A stretch of DNA of 64,000 nt from Microbacterium sp. SLBN-154 (GCF_006715565.1 NZ_VFNL01000001.1:1860001-1924000), one strand, 5' to 3'; shown: positions 50,268 through 59,270, numbered from the stretch's first letter. The notes: generated by a model from the sequence alone, not told the origin. Program-made: numbers and translations.

Positions 50268-51722
50268 ATGACTACCGCAACGACCGCCCCGGCCACCAAG
50301 CAGGTCGCGATCAACGACATCGGATCTGCCGAGGACTTCCTGGCCGCGGTCGAAAAGACCCTGAAGTTCTTCAACGACGGAGACCTCATCGAAGGCACCG
50401 TCGTGAAGATCGACCGCGACGAGGTCCTCCTCGACGTCGGCTACAAGACCGAGGGTGTCATCCCCTCGCGCGAGCTTTCGATCAAGCACGACGTCGACCC
50501 CAACGAGGTCGTCAACGTCGGCGACCACGTCGAGGCGCTCGTCCTCCAGAAGGAGGACAAGGAAGGGCGTCTGATCCTGTCCAAGAAGCGCGCGCAGTAC
50601 GAGCGCGCCTGGGGCGACGTGGAGAAGATCAAGGAGACCGACGGCGTGGTCACCGGTCAGGTGATCGAGGTCGTCAAGGGCGGCCTCATCGTCGACATCG
50701 GCCTGCGCGGATTCCTCCCCGCCTCGCTCATCGAGCTGCGCCGCGTCCGCGACCTCACCCCGTACCTGGGTCAGGAGATCGAGGCGAAGATCCTCGAGCT
50801 CGACAAGAACCGCAACAACGTCGTGCTCTCGCGTCGCGCTCTGCTCGAGCAGACCCAGTCCGAGTCGCGCACCACGTTCCTCAACAACCTGCACAAGGGT
50901 CAGGTCCGCAAGGGGACGGTCTCGTCGATCGTCAACTTCGGTGCCTTCGTGGACCTCGGCGGCGTGGACGGCCTCGTGCACGTCTCCGAGCTGTCGTGGA
51001 AGCACATCGAGCACGCCTCCGAGGTCGTCGAGGTGGGCCAGGAGGTCACCGTCGAGATCCTCGAGGTCGACCTCGACCGCGAGCGCGTCTCCCTGTCGCT
51101 GAAGGCGACGCAGGAGGACCCGTGGCAGGTCTTCGCCCGCACCCACGCGATCGGCCAGATCGCGCCGGGCAAGGTCACCAAGCTCGTGCCGTTCGGGGCG
51201 TTCGTCCGCGTCGCGGACGGCATCGAGGGTCTCGTGCACATCTCCGAGCTCTCGGGCAAGCACGTCGAGCTCGCCGAGCAGGTCGTGTCGGTCGGCGAAG
51301 AGGTCTTCGTCAAGATCATCGACATCGACCTCGAGCGTCGCCGCATCTCGCTGTCGCTGAAGCAGGCCAACGAGTCGGTCGACCCCTACGGCACCGAGTT
51401 CGACCCGGCCCTCTACGGCATGGTCACCGAGTACGACGAGAACGGGGAGTACAAGTACCCCGAGGGCTTCGACCCGGAGACCAACCAGTGGAAGGAAGGC
51501 TTCGACGAGCAGCGCGAGGCCTGGGAGCAGGACTACGCCGCCGCGCAGGCGCGCTGGGAGGCCCACAAGGCCGCCGTCGTCAAGGCCCTCGAGGCCGAGG
51601 CCAACGCGCCGGCCGTCGAGTCGACGGGTTCGTCCTCGTTCTCGTCCGACACGTCGGGCGGCGGAACGCTGGCCGACGACGAGGCGCTTGCCGCGCTTCG
51701 TGAGAAGCTCTCTGGTCGCTGA
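50268..51722 (+). CDS. rpsA: 30S ribosomal protein S1 (RpsA)
   Basis: S1 helps bind mRNA to the 30S subunit. The 484-residue protein has four S1/OB repeats, starting near residues 35 (GDLIEGTVVKIDRDEVLLDVGYKTEGVIPSREL), 122 (GVVTGQVIEVVKGGLIVDIGLRGFLPASLIELRRV), 207 (GQVRKGTVSSIVNFGAFVDLGGVDGLVHVSELSWKH) and 292 (GQIAPGKVTKLVPFGAFVRVADGIEGLVHISELSGKH). An acidic and alanine-rich tail follows. The long leader and the absence of a ribosome-binding site just before the ATG are notable. Many actinobacterial genes in this window are leaderless and would be less dependent on S1. Confidence 0.97.
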   Translation: MTTATTAPATKQVAINDIGSAEDFLAAVEKTLKFFNDGDLIEGTVVKIDRDEVLLDVGYKTEGVIPSRELSIKHDVDPNEVVNVGDHVEALVLQKEDKEGRLILSKKRAQYERAWGDVEKIKETDGVVTGQVIEVVKGGLIVDIGLRGFLPASLIELRRVRDLTPYLGQEIEAKILELDKNRNNVVLSRRALLEQTQSESRTTFLNNLHKGQVRKGTVSSIVNFGAFVDLGGVDGLVHVSELSWKHIEHASEVVEVGQEVTVEILEVDLDRERVSLSLKATQEDPWQVFARTHAIGQIAPGKVTKLVPFGAFVRVADGIEGLVHISELSGKHVELAEQVVSVGEEVFVKIIDIDLERRRISLSLKQANESVDPYGTEFDPALYGMVTEYDENGEYKYPEGFDPETNQWKEGFDEQREAWEQDYAAAQARWEAHKAAVVKALEAEANAPAVESTGSSSFSSDTSGGGTLADDEALAALREKLSGR

Positions 51723-51737
51723 GCCCGCACCATCCGC

Positions 51738-51776
51738 GCACAGGGCCGGAACCCGTCAAGGGTTCCGGCCCTGTGC
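51738..51776 (+). terminator. Strong terminator-like hairpin after rpsA
   Basis: The arms are 17 bp (51738-51754 and 51760-51776) around a GTCAA loop. The core is GGGCCGGAACCC/GGGTTCCGGCCC. It starts 15 bp after the rpsA stop and has no T tract. Confidence 0.75.
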
Positions 51777-51809
51777 CGTGTGCGAACGAACGTGACGGGA
51801 TGAACCGCG

Positions 51810-51815
51810 TAGCGT
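51810..51815 (+). promoter_or_regulatory. Putative -10 element for the MFS gene at 51823
   Basis: TAGCGT lies 7 nt before the ATG. Confidence 0.35.
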
Positions 51816-51822
51816 CGGACCG

Positions 51823-53031
51823 ATGAGCGACGCGACCGGGCACCTGCCGGGGAGTCGCGCGTACCGGCGTCTCCTCGTCGCCCTGTTCTTCGCCGGGATC
51901 GCCACCTTCGCGCAGCTGTACTCGCCCCAGGCTGTGCTGCCGCTCATCTCCGCCGACCTCGACGTCTCACCGCCGACCGCCTCCCTCGCGGTGTCGGCGA
52001 CGACGCTGGGTCTGGCCGCCGCCGTCATCCCGTGGTCCATCGTCGCCGACCGCTTCGGTCGCGTGCCGGCCATGACCGTCGGGATCTGCACGGCCACCGT
52101 CCTCGGTCTGCTGGCACCGCTGGCAAACGACATCGGCGTGTTCCTCGGCATCCGACTCGCCGAGGGGGTGGCGCTCGGCGCGATACCCGCCATCGCCCTG
52201 GCCTATCTCAGCGAGGAGGTCGACGCGCGCCACACGGCGTCCGCGGCAGGAAGCTACATCGCCGGCACGACCGTCGGCGGGCTGTCGGGGCGGCTGGTGT
52301 CCGGGCCGGTCGCCGACCTCGTCGAATGGCGGGCCGGAATGTGGGCGGTGGCGATCCTGTGCGCGGCTTCGGCCGTCGTCTTCCTCTGGCTCGTCCCGCG
52401 GGCGCGGGGTTTCATCGCCCACCGCCACCGGCCGGAGCGCGGGCTCGGCCAGCGGCTCTCCGCGCTCCTGCGAACGCCCGCCCAGCTCGCGATCGACGCG
52501 CAGGGATTCCTCCTCATGGGGGCGTTCGTCGCGGTGTTCAACTACCTCGGTTTTCACCTCGCGGAGCCCCCGTTCTCCCTGCCGGGCTGGCTGGCGACCC
52601 TGCTGTTCCTCTCCTACCTCGCCGGGACGGTCTCGTCCCCCTGGGCGGGTGCGCTCGCCGTGCGTCACGGCCGGCTCCCGGTGCTCCTCGGCGGCATCTC
52701 GGCGATGCTCGTGGGGTTGGGGGCGCTGCTGGCGCCCGCAACCGTGGTCGTCCTCCTCGGCCTCCTCGTCTTCACCGCGGGGTTCTTCGCGGCCCACGCC
52801 GTGGCATCGGGGTGGGCCCCCGCGGCCGCCTCGGCCGACACCCGGGCGCAAGCGTCCTCGCTGTACTATCTCGCCTACTACGGCGGGTCGAGCCTGTTCG
52901 GCTGGTGCCTCGGCTTCGTCTACGCCGGGTCCGGGTGGACGGCCTTCATCGGCGCACTCGCGGCGATGTGCGCCGCTGCGGCGGTCACCGCTGCGGTGGC
53001 GCTGCGCACCGCAGGTCTCGCGCCTCGATAA
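51823..53031 (+). CDS. MFS transporter (12-helix, YnfM-like)
   Basis: This 402-residue major facilitator protein has the motif-A loop VADRFGRVPAMTVGICTATVL after helix 2. LYSPQAVLPLISADLDVSPPTASLAVSATTLGLAAAVIPWSI precedes it, and a central cytoplasmic loop (RARGFIAHRHRPERGLGQRLSALLRTPAQ, about 190-220) separates the halves. The arrangement resembles drug- or metabolite-exporter MFS proteins such as YnfM. Substrate unknown. Its TAA stop contributes to the -10 of the next gene. Confidence 0.86.
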   Translation: MSDATGHLPGSRAYRRLLVALFFAGIATFAQLYSPQAVLPLISADLDVSPPTASLAVSATTLGLAAAVIPWSIVADRFGRVPAMTVGICTATVLGLLAPLANDIGVFLGIRLAEGVALGAIPAIALAYLSEEVDARHTASAAGSYIAGTTVGGLSGRLVSGPVADLVEWRAGMWAVAILCAASAVVFLWLVPRARGFIAHRHRPERGLGQRLSALLRTPAQLAIDAQGFLLMGAFVAVFNYLGFHLAEPPFSLPGWLATLLFLSYLAGTVSSPWAGALAVRHGRLPVLLGGISAMLVGLGALLAPATVVVLLGLLVFTAGFFAAHAVASGWAPAAASADTRAQASSLYYLAYYGGSSLFGWCLGFVYAGSGWTAFIGALAAMCAAAAVTAAVALRTAGLAPR

Positions 53032-53034
53032 AGT
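53029..53034 (+). promoter_or_regulatory. Putative -10 element (leaderless) for the DHA2-type MFS gene
   Basis: TAAAGT begins at the TAA stop of the upstream MFS gene and lies exactly 6 nt before the GTG at 53041. Confidence 0.45.
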
Positions 53035-53040
53035 GAGCGC

Positions 53041-54642
53041 GTGACTCAGACGCGCGCGGGCGACGCAGACCTCGGCACGGTCCCGCCCCGGGCGCCCGTC
53101 GTCCTGACGGCCCTGATCCTGGCCGCGCTGGTGTGCAACATCAACCTCGCCGCGGCCAACGTCGCTCTTCCCGATGTCGGAGACGCCTTCGGCGCCACCC
53201 AGACCGCGCTGAATCTCGTCGCCGTCGGATGCGGGCTGGGGCTTGCGATGTCGGTGCTGTACCTCGGGGCTCTGGCCGACCGTTACGGACGCAAGCAGCT
53301 GCTTCTGCTCGGCTTGGCCCTCACCGTCGTCGCAAGCTTCCTCTCCGCCTTCTCCCCGTCGGTGGAGATGCTCATCGCCGCGCGGATCTTCACCGGTGTC
53401 GCGGCGGGGATGGCCTTTCCCACCACCCTTTCGCTGATCACCGCCCTGTGGGCCCAGGGGCCCCGGCGCACCGTGGCGATCGCCCTCTGGTCGGGCGTCA
53501 GCGCCACGGCTGCGGTCATCGGCTCCGTGCTCGCCGGGTTGCTGCTGACGATCTGGTGGTGGGGCTCGGCCTTCCTGCTGGCGGCGCCCATCGCCGCGAT
53601 CGCGTTCGTGCTCGTCGCACTCTTCGTGCCCTCGCACGTCAAGGAATCGGACGAACCCGTCGACCATCTCGGAGGGGTCCTCGCGACCCTCGCGATCGCG
53701 GCGCTCGTGCTCGGAGTGAGTCTGGTCTTCGCGCCCGGCCAGACGGTGCTCGGGCTGATCCTGCTCGGCGCCGCGGTGGTGCTCCTGGCACTGTTCGCCT
53801 GGCGCCAGATCGCGGCGCGGCATCCGATCTACGAACTGAAGGTCGCCCGGCGCCGCATGTTCTGGGTGCCGGCCACCGGCGGCACGATCGTCTTCGGGTC
53901 GCTGATGGGGGCGATGTTCGTCGGGCAGCAGTTCCTCCAGAACATCCTCGGGTACAGCACCCTCGAAGCCGGGCTGGCGGTGGTGCCGGCCGCGGTCGGT
54001 CTGCTGCTGTGCGCACCGCTGTCCGCGCGGCTCCTCACCTCCCGCGGCTCGCGCGCGACCATGCTGGCGGGGTACGCGCTGGTCCTGCTGGGCTTTCTCA
54101 CCACCCTGTTGTGGGGGGAGTCCACGCCGTACGTGCTCGTCGGCGCCGGCTTCCTCTTCATCGGCAGTGGTGCCGCGTTCGCGATGACTCCGGCCTCGCG
54201 CGCGCTCACCGAGAGCACGCCGGTGAGACGTGTCGGAATGGCCTCAGCGACGTCGGACCTGCAGCGCGACCTGGGCGGATCGATCATGCAGGCCCTCCTC
54301 GGGGCGGTTCTCGCCGCCGGCTTCGCCGCCTCGTTCGCTCGTCAGATCGCCGCGTCGGCGGAGGCGCAGTCGGTGAGCGCCGAGGTGACGCAGGCGCTGC
54401 AGGCCTCCTACGCCTCCGCATTGCGGGTCGCCGAGCAATACCCGCAGTACGCCGGCGAGATCACCCAGGCGGCGACGCAGTCGCTGCTCGACGGCGCGTT
54501 CTTCGCCTATCTGATCGGGGCGGTGGCGATCATCGTCGGCGCGACGGTCGTGGCGGTCTTCCTGCCCCGCTTCGCCCGCGAGCAGGAGCTCGTCGCGGAC
54601 TACGCGCGGGAAGACGCCGACCCCTCGGCAAGCCGGTCGTAG
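53041..54642 (+). CDS. MFS transporter, DHA2 (14-helix) drug-export type
   Basis: This 533-residue transporter has about fourteen hydrophobic segments. It has the DHA2 signature ANVALPDVGDAFGATQTALNLVAVGCGLGLAMSVLYLGALADRYGRKQLLLLGL. ARIFTGVAAGMAFPTTLSLITALW and the second-half GYALVLLGFLTTLLWGE also fit. The extracytoplasmic segment before the last helix (SAEAQSVSAEVTQALQASYASALRVAEQYPQYAGEITQAATQSLL) is unusual in length. The start is GTG. Related proteins export drugs or lipid-linked compounds; the actual substrate is unknown. Confidence 0.87.
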   Translation: MTQTRAGDADLGTVPPRAPVVLTALILAALVCNINLAAANVALPDVGDAFGATQTALNLVAVGCGLGLAMSVLYLGALADRYGRKQLLLLGLALTVVASFLSAFSPSVEMLIAARIFTGVAAGMAFPTTLSLITALWAQGPRRTVAIALWSGVSATAAVIGSVLAGLLLTIWWWGSAFLLAAPIAAIAFVLVALFVPSHVKESDEPVDHLGGVLATLAIAALVLGVSLVFAPGQTVLGLILLGAAVVLLALFAWRQIAARHPIYELKVARRRMFWVPATGGTIVFGSLMGAMFVGQQFLQNILGYSTLEAGLAVVPAAVGLLLCAPLSARLLTSRGSRATMLAGYALVLLGFLTTLLWGESTPYVLVGAGFLFIGSGAAFAMTPASRALTESTPVRRVGMASATSDLQRDLGGSIMQALLGAVLAAGFAASFARQIAASAEAQSVSAEVTQALQASYASALRVAEQYPQYAGEITQAATQSLLDGAFFAYLIGAVAIIVGATVVAVFLPRFAREQELVADYAREDADPSASRS

Positions 54643-54646
54643 TCGC

Positions 54647-56332
54647 ATGGACGTCACCCCCACCGCATCCGTTCCCTCCGCCGCCCCCGATACGCGCCGC
54701 TGGATCGATGTCGTTCTCGCCGATCGCACCCGCGGGCGTTCGCCCGCTCTCACCCAGCTCCTCCTCGGCGCCCTCGTGCTGGCGGTTGCGATCGCCGTCC
54801 TCGCGACCGATCTCGTCGGGAGCATGCCGGTCTTCTTCGCCGGGGTGATCGGGATCTTCATCCTCACCGGACTCGCCCTCGTGGTGCCGTGGGACCGCAT
54901 GTCTTCGTGGTGGCTGATGGCGATCCCGCTGGCCGACATCGTCGCCGTCGGTGTCATCCGGAGTGCCGCCCCCGCCCTCGGGACGGGATTGCTCTTCATC
55001 TTCCCGGTGATGTGGCTGGCGACCGGCTTCGGACTCGCGGGCCTCATCTCGGGCGTCGTCACGGCCAGCGTGACGTACTGGATCACCGTTGCCATCGGGC
55101 CGCCGACCGGGGCTTTGCTGAGCACCATCCTCCTTCCCGTCGTCCTCGTCGCCGTCGGGCTCACCTCCTTCGTCGCCGCGCGGCGGGCTGCGGCACAGCG
55201 GATGCTGCTGGACAAGCAGGCCGCGCTGCTGCGGCAGTCGGCCGAGCGGGCCCGGCGGCAGGAGCAGCTCGTGACCGAGGTGCTCGACGCCGTCGACTTC
55301 GGCATCATCCGCATCGACGAGACCGGCGCGATCACGGTGACCAACGACGCCCATGCGCGCCTGCAGCAGGTGCTGGCCGACGTCGAGGCGGAGGACCAAC
55401 TCGAGGCCTATCGCATGGATCGCACGACCCGTCTGCCCCGCGAAGAGCTCCCGCTCGAGCGGGCGCGCCGCGGCGCGGTCTTCCAGGACGAACGCGTGTG
55501 GTTCGGCTCGCCGGGCGGGCTGCAGCGGGCGTTGAGCTTCACCGCACGACGACTGCGCGATTCCGACGGTCGGGATGCCGGGGCGGTCGTCGTCTCCCGC
55601 GACGTCACCGTTGAGATGCTCGCGGCACGGGCGCGCGACGAGGTGATCTCGTCGGTGTCGCACGAGCTGCGGACGCCGCTGACGTCGATCCTCGGCTACA
55701 TCGAGCTCGCCATCGACGACCCCGAGACACCGTCCCGGATCCGATCGAACCTCCAGATCGCCGACCGGAACGCCGAGCAGCTGCTCGAACTCGTCTCCGA
55801 CGTCCTGACGGCATCGGCGGCTGCCGACGACCGCGTCGAGCTCGTCATGCAGCCGGAGGTCGTGGAGGTCTCCGAGGTCATCCGCGCTGCCGTCGAATCG
55901 CTGGTGCTTCGCGCGGGCGAGCGCGGCGTCACCATCGACACGACCCGGCTGCGTCCGGCGCACGCCTATGTCGACCCGCGTCGGCTCGCCCAGGTGATCG
56001 ACAACCTGCTCTCCAACGCCGTCAAATACAACCGCGAGGGTGGGCGGGTGTCCCTGCAATCGGCGACGACGGGGCGATGGACCGCGATCGTCATCGAGGA
56101 CAGCGGCGTGGGCATGACGGAGGATGACGTCGAAGCACTCTTCCAGCGCTATTACCGCGGTGTCGCGGTGCGCTCCTCGCCCGTGTCGGGCACGGGCCTC
56201 GGCCTCGCGATCAGTCGTGACATCGTTCGCGGACACGGCGGAGACATCACGGTCAGCAGTGTGCTCGGGGTGGGCTCGACGTTCACCGTCACCCTCCCCG
56301 CGACCCGTCCGGGTGGAGGGGGAGAGGCCTGA
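54647..56332 (+). CDS. Membrane sensor histidine kinase with PAS domain
   Basis: This 561-residue protein has an N-terminal membrane domain of about six helices (residues 35-180). A PAS-like domain follows (VTEVLDAVDFGIIRIDETGAITVTNDAHARLQQVL, from about 207). The HisKA helix is ARDEVISSVSHELRTPLTSILGYIELA with phosphoacceptor H339. The ATPase domain has NLLSNAVKYNREGG (N box), IEDSGVGMTEDDVEALFQRYYRG (G1/F) and GTGLGLAISRDIVRGHGG (G2). No DNA-binding regulator is next to it. A lone receiver protein (minus strand, 57514) is the nearest candidate partner. It overlaps the next gene by one base (TGATG). Confidence 0.92.
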   Translation: MDVTPTASVPSAAPDTRRWIDVVLADRTRGRSPALTQLLLGALVLAVAIAVLATDLVGSMPVFFAGVIGIFILTGLALVVPWDRMSSWWLMAIPLADIVAVGVIRSAAPALGTGLLFIFPVMWLATGFGLAGLISGVVTASVTYWITVAIGPPTGALLSTILLPVVLVAVGLTSFVAARRAAAQRMLLDKQAALLRQSAERARRQEQLVTEVLDAVDFGIIRIDETGAITVTNDAHARLQQVLADVEAEDQLEAYRMDRTTRLPREELPLERARRGAVFQDERVWFGSPGGLQRALSFTARRLRDSDGRDAGAVVVSRDVTVEMLAARARDEVISSVSHELRTPLTSILGYIELAIDDPETPSRIRSNLQIADRNAEQLLELVSDVLTASAAADDRVELVMQPEVVEVSEVIRAAVESLVLRAGERGVTIDTTRLRPAHAYVDPRRLAQVIDNLLSNAVKYNREGGRVSLQSATTGRWTAIVIEDSGVGMTEDDVEALFQRYYRGVAVRSSPVSGTGLGLAISRDIVRGHGGDITVSSVLGVGSTFTVTLPATRPGGGGEA

Positions 56333-57510
56333 TGCTCGCGGAACTCGATCTGGTGACGAGCGCGGTGATGACCGCCCTCGTCGTCTTCGTCGCGGGGACG
56401 GTGTTCCTCCTCGAGACCGTGCTTCGTCGGGATGAGGCTGCCGGGCGGGCGTGGGCGCTGGGATTCCTCGGCGCCATCCTGACCTCCCTGCTCTACCTTG
56501 CCTGGGCTGCCGATCCCACCGCCCTCTGGGCGGTCGTGGCAGGAAACTCCGCGTTCGTCGCCGGAACCGGGGCGATGTGGATCGGCTGCCGTCTCTACAA
56601 CGGTCGACGAAACGGGACGGCCGTCGGCGTGATCGCCGCGCTCAGCGCGGTCACCGCCGTGGCCACCGTGCTCGAACAGCCCAGCCTCGACGACTGGGCG
56701 GGGGCGGCGTGGACGTTCGCCGCTCTCGTCTTCGTCGCCGGTGCGGCGGGGATCGAGTGCTTCCGCGGTTCGCTCGGCGGCATGCGGACGGCGTGGGTGC
56801 TCGGCGCCGTGTTCGGCATCGAAGCCGTCTACTTCTCCTTCCGTCTCGTCGCGTTCCTTCTGCTCGGCCCGGACGACCCGTTCTTCCAGACGTGGTTCGG
56901 CAGCGTCGTCGTGGGCATGCTGACGGTCCTGCTGATGATCGTCGCCGTGGTCGTGACCTCCGTGCTCCGCGCCGGACGGGCGGAGCTGCGTCACCAGCGT
57001 GCGCTGGCCGGAGCAGAGGATGTCGTGACGGGGATCCTCACCGAGAAGCGTCTCCGCGCGGCCCTGGACTCGCTGACGACCACCGCCGAAGCCCGGGGAG
57101 TGGCGCTCGCGGTGATCGAGGTCAGACTCGACGACCTGGCGCACATCGCCACCGCCTTCGGTGAAGACGCGCGCCGCGAAGCGATCGTGGTGTGGCGCGA
57201 GGCGGTCCGCAGTCACGCACCTCTGTTCTCGGTGATGGGGGAGGACGGCGAGGACGGCATCGCCCTGGTCACGACCGCGTCCTCGCCGAGCACTGCTCGC
57301 CGGGAGGCCATGACGCTGTATCGCGGCAGTTTCGACGCGCTCGGTCAGCTTTCGGGCGTCGGTCTCCCCGTCGTCGGCGTCGGCGTCGCCCTGACAGAGG
57401 TCGTCGGATACGAGCCTGAAGCGCTTCTTCGGGTGGCGCGCACGAGCGCCGTGAGCGGATTCTCCAGCGCCGACTCGGCCGTGGTGGTCGCGCGCACCGC
57501 CGACGGCTGA
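56332..57510 (+). CDS. Membrane protein with a degenerate GGDEF-like domain
   Basis: This 392-residue protein has about seven hydrophobic helices in residues 1-225. The C-terminal domain begins EDVVTGILTEKRLRAALDSLTTTAEARGVALAVIEVRLDDLAHIATAFGEDARREAIVVWREAVRSHAPLFSVMGEDGEDGIALV. It has the order of a GGDEF domain (D-LTG-L-, a -L-D-D- in place of the Mg-binding D-D-FK, then GEDGED where GGDEF is expected). Substitution of the signature makes diguanylate cyclase activity very unlikely; a GTP-binding or regulatory role is possible. It is translationally coupled to the kinase. Confidence 0.72.
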   Translation: MLAELDLVTSAVMTALVVFVAGTVFLLETVLRRDEAAGRAWALGFLGAILTSLLYLAWAADPTALWAVVAGNSAFVAGTGAMWIGCRLYNGRRNGTAVGVIAALSAVTAVATVLEQPSLDDWAGAAWTFAALVFVAGAAGIECFRGSLGGMRTAWVLGAVFGIEAVYFSFRLVAFLLLGPDDPFFQTWFGSVVVGMLTVLLMIVAVVVTSVLRAGRAELRHQRALAGAEDVVTGILTEKRLRAALDSLTTTAEARGVALAVIEVRLDDLAHIATAFGEDARREAIVVWREAVRSHAPLFSVMGEDGEDGIALVTTASSPSTARREAMTLYRGSFDALGQLSGVGLPVVGVGVALTEVVGYEPEALLRVARTSAVSGFSSADSAVVVARTADG

Positions 57511-57513
57511 GGC

Positions 57514-57885
57514 CTACTCGGGTCGGCGGGTCGTCGTCAGCGCCTCGATGCGGGCGCGCAGCTCGCGCGGCCGGAAGGGCTTGCGCAGATACTCGTCGGC
57601 GCCGGCGTCCAGCCCCTCCTGCGCATCGGACTCCTGCACGAAGGCCGTGATCATGATGATGTGGGTGTCACTGAAGCGGCGGATGCGCCGGGCGGTCTCA
57701 TAGCCGTCGATCCCGGGCATGCTGATGTCGAGGGTGACCACCTCGGGTGACACGCGACGCACCAGCTCCACGCCGTCCAGGCCGTTGTCGGCGGCGTGGA
57801 CGTTGTAACCCGCCGACTCCAGGACGAGCGAGATGAGCGACCGGATGTCGGCCTCATCTTCGATCACGACGGCTGACTGTGGCAC
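57514..57885 (-). CDS. Single-domain response regulator (CheY-like receiver)
   Basis: This 123-residue receiver has no output domain: AVVIEDEADIRSLISLVLESAGYNVHAADNGLDGVELV, the phosphoacceptor D53 in VVTLDISMPGIDG, Thr in MITAFVQ and Lys in YLRKPFRPREL. The GTG at 57885 is preferred. An in-frame ATG at 57939 overlaps a TAGAAT sequence that looks like the -10. The gene is convergent with the kinase/GGDEF operon (3-bp gap) and divergent from coaE. It may take phosphate from that kinase. Confidence 0.88.
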   Translation of the reverse strand: MPQSAVVIEDEADIRSLISLVLESAGYNVHAADNGLDGVELVRRVSPEVVTLDISMPGIDGYETARRIRRFSDTHIIMITAFVQESDAQEGLDAGADEYLRKPFRPRELRARIEALTTTRRPE

Positions 57886-57937
57886 CGCGTTGCCTCGCTC
57901 GCTTCGGACGCGTTCGGGGGATGCGTCCGATCGGCCC

Positions 57938-57943
57938 ATTCTA
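57938..57943 (-). promoter_or_regulatory. Putative -10 element for the receiver gene
   Basis: On the minus strand TAGAAT lies about 52 nt before GTG 57885. It overlaps the alternative ATG at 57939, which argues for the GTG start. Confidence 0.35.
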
Positions 57944-57994
57944 GAGTGCGCAGCCCTCCGGCGTCCCACGACGTCGGCGTGGCATGCTCGGAAC

Positions 57995-58621
57995 ATGCCT
58001 CTGCTCGCACTCACCGGCGGGATCGCCTCGGGGAAGTCGACCATCGCCCGGCGGTTCGCCGACCACGGGGCCGTCGTCGTCGACGCCGACGCGATCGTGC
58101 GGCACGTCCAGCTGCCGGGCTCCCCCGTCCTCACCGCGCTCGCCGCGGAGTTCGGCGACGACATCCTCCGCGAGGACGGATCGCTGGACCGGGCCGCCCT
58201 GGCCGGCCGCACCTTCGGTGATGCCGCGGCGGTCGAGCGGATGAACGCCATCGTGCACCCCGCCGTCCGGGCGGAGTCGGCCCGACGCTTCGCCGAGGCG
58301 TTCACGGCGGACCCCGAGGCGGTGGTCGTCTACGACGTCCCCCTGCTGGCAGAGGCCCGCGCCGCGGACCCCTGGGATCTGATCGTGGTCGCCCACGCGC
58401 CCGCGGAGATCCGACGGCGACGGTTGGTCGACCTCCGGGGCTTCACGGAGCCGGACGCGGCCGCCCGGATCGCCGCGCAGGTGACCGACGACGAGCGCCT
58501 TGCGCTCGCCGACGTTGTGGTCGACACGGCGGTGCCGCTGGCGGACACGCTCTCCCAGGTCGACCGGCTCTGGCAGGAGCTTCCCCGACGGATAGCAGAG
58601 AAAAACGCCGGACGCCGCTGA
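57995..58621 (+). CDS. coaE: Dephospho-CoA kinase CoaE
   Basis: CoaE phosphorylates dephospho-CoA, the last step of coenzyme A synthesis. The 208-residue protein has the P-loop LALTGGIASGKSTIARRF, then VVDADAIVRHVQLPGSPVL, AALAGRTFGDAAAVERMNAIVHPAVRAE, VYDVPLLAEARAADPWDLIVVAHAPAEIRRRRLVDLRGFTEPDAAARIAAQVTDDERLALADVVVDT. It lacks the C-terminal extension found on CoaE of some actinobacteria. CATGCT lies 6 nt before the ATG. coaE close upstream of uvrB is a conserved arrangement. Confidence 0.96.
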   Translation: MPLLALTGGIASGKSTIARRFADHGAVVVDADAIVRHVQLPGSPVLTALAAEFGDDILREDGSLDRAALAGRTFGDAAAVERMNAIVHPAVRAESARRFAEAFTADPEAVVVYDVPLLAEARAADPWDLIVVAHAPAEIRRRRLVDLRGFTEPDAAARIAAQVTDDERLALADVVVDTAVPLADTLSQVDRLWQELPRRIAEKNAGRR

Positions 58622-58661
58622 GTTCGGCGTACCCTGTCGCTACCGATCAGGAGGAGCCGAC

Positions 58662-59270
58662 ATGGGTGTGCTCTGGAGATTCCGTCGGCGGCGGAGGGCG
58701 CCGTACCGCGCGGTCACCGAGGAGGAGCAGATCTCACGCTACGTGTACCTGCTCAACACGCTGCCGGCATCGGTCATCGAGAGCGCGCACGCCGCGGCCT
58801 TCCGCGACCTTCCCCTCGAGCGCCGGCGAGAAATGCTCGCGGAGCTCCGACCGTTCCTCAGGGACGACGAGAGGCGGGATGCCGAGGCTGAGCCGGGTCT
58901 GCTGGCGAAACTCGTACGCCGTGCCGAGCAGTACCGCAGCGATCAGGCCGACGATCGGATGACGCTCGAGACGGGCGACCCGCGGCAGGCGGCCGACCCC
59001 CGATCGATCCTGATGAGCGCCGGGGTCATGACGGTCGTCGCGCAGCAATTCCTCCTGACACAGGCGGTCACGGCCTACTTCACCGTCGGTGCGGGATCGC
59101 TCATGCTCGCCGAGCAGCCGGGATGGCTCGTCGACACCGTCGACCCTGCAGCGGCGTCCGTCGACGCCGGCGCATACGGCGGCGACGGGGGATTCGGCGG
59201 CGGCGCGTTCGGCGACGGCGGCGGCTTCGGCGGGATGGACGCGGGAGGATTCGGCGGCGGTTTCGGCTGA
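58662..59270 (+). CDS. Conserved protein with a glycine-rich tail
   Basis: This 202-residue protein has an unknown family. It has a basic start ([18 protein letters not shown]). A helical region follows ([49 protein letters not shown]). A hydrophobic segment comes next ([34 protein letters not shown], possibly membrane-associated). The tail of about 40 residues is built of GG[FD]GG-type repeats ([31 protein letters not shown]). A GGAGGAG ribosome-binding site precedes the ATG. It lies between coaE and uvrB. The tail may be adhesive or phase-separating, but nothing proves it. Confidence 0.75.
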   Translation: MGVLWRFRRRRRAPYRAVTEEEQISRYVYLLNTLPASVIESAHAAAFRDLPLERRREMLAELRPFLRDDERRDAEAEPGLLAKLVRRAEQYRSDQADDRMTLETGDPRQAADPRSILMSAGVMTVVAQQFLLTQAVTAYFTVGAGSLMLAEQPGWLVDTVDPAAASVDAGAYGGDGGFGGGAFGDGGGFGGMDAGGFGGGFG

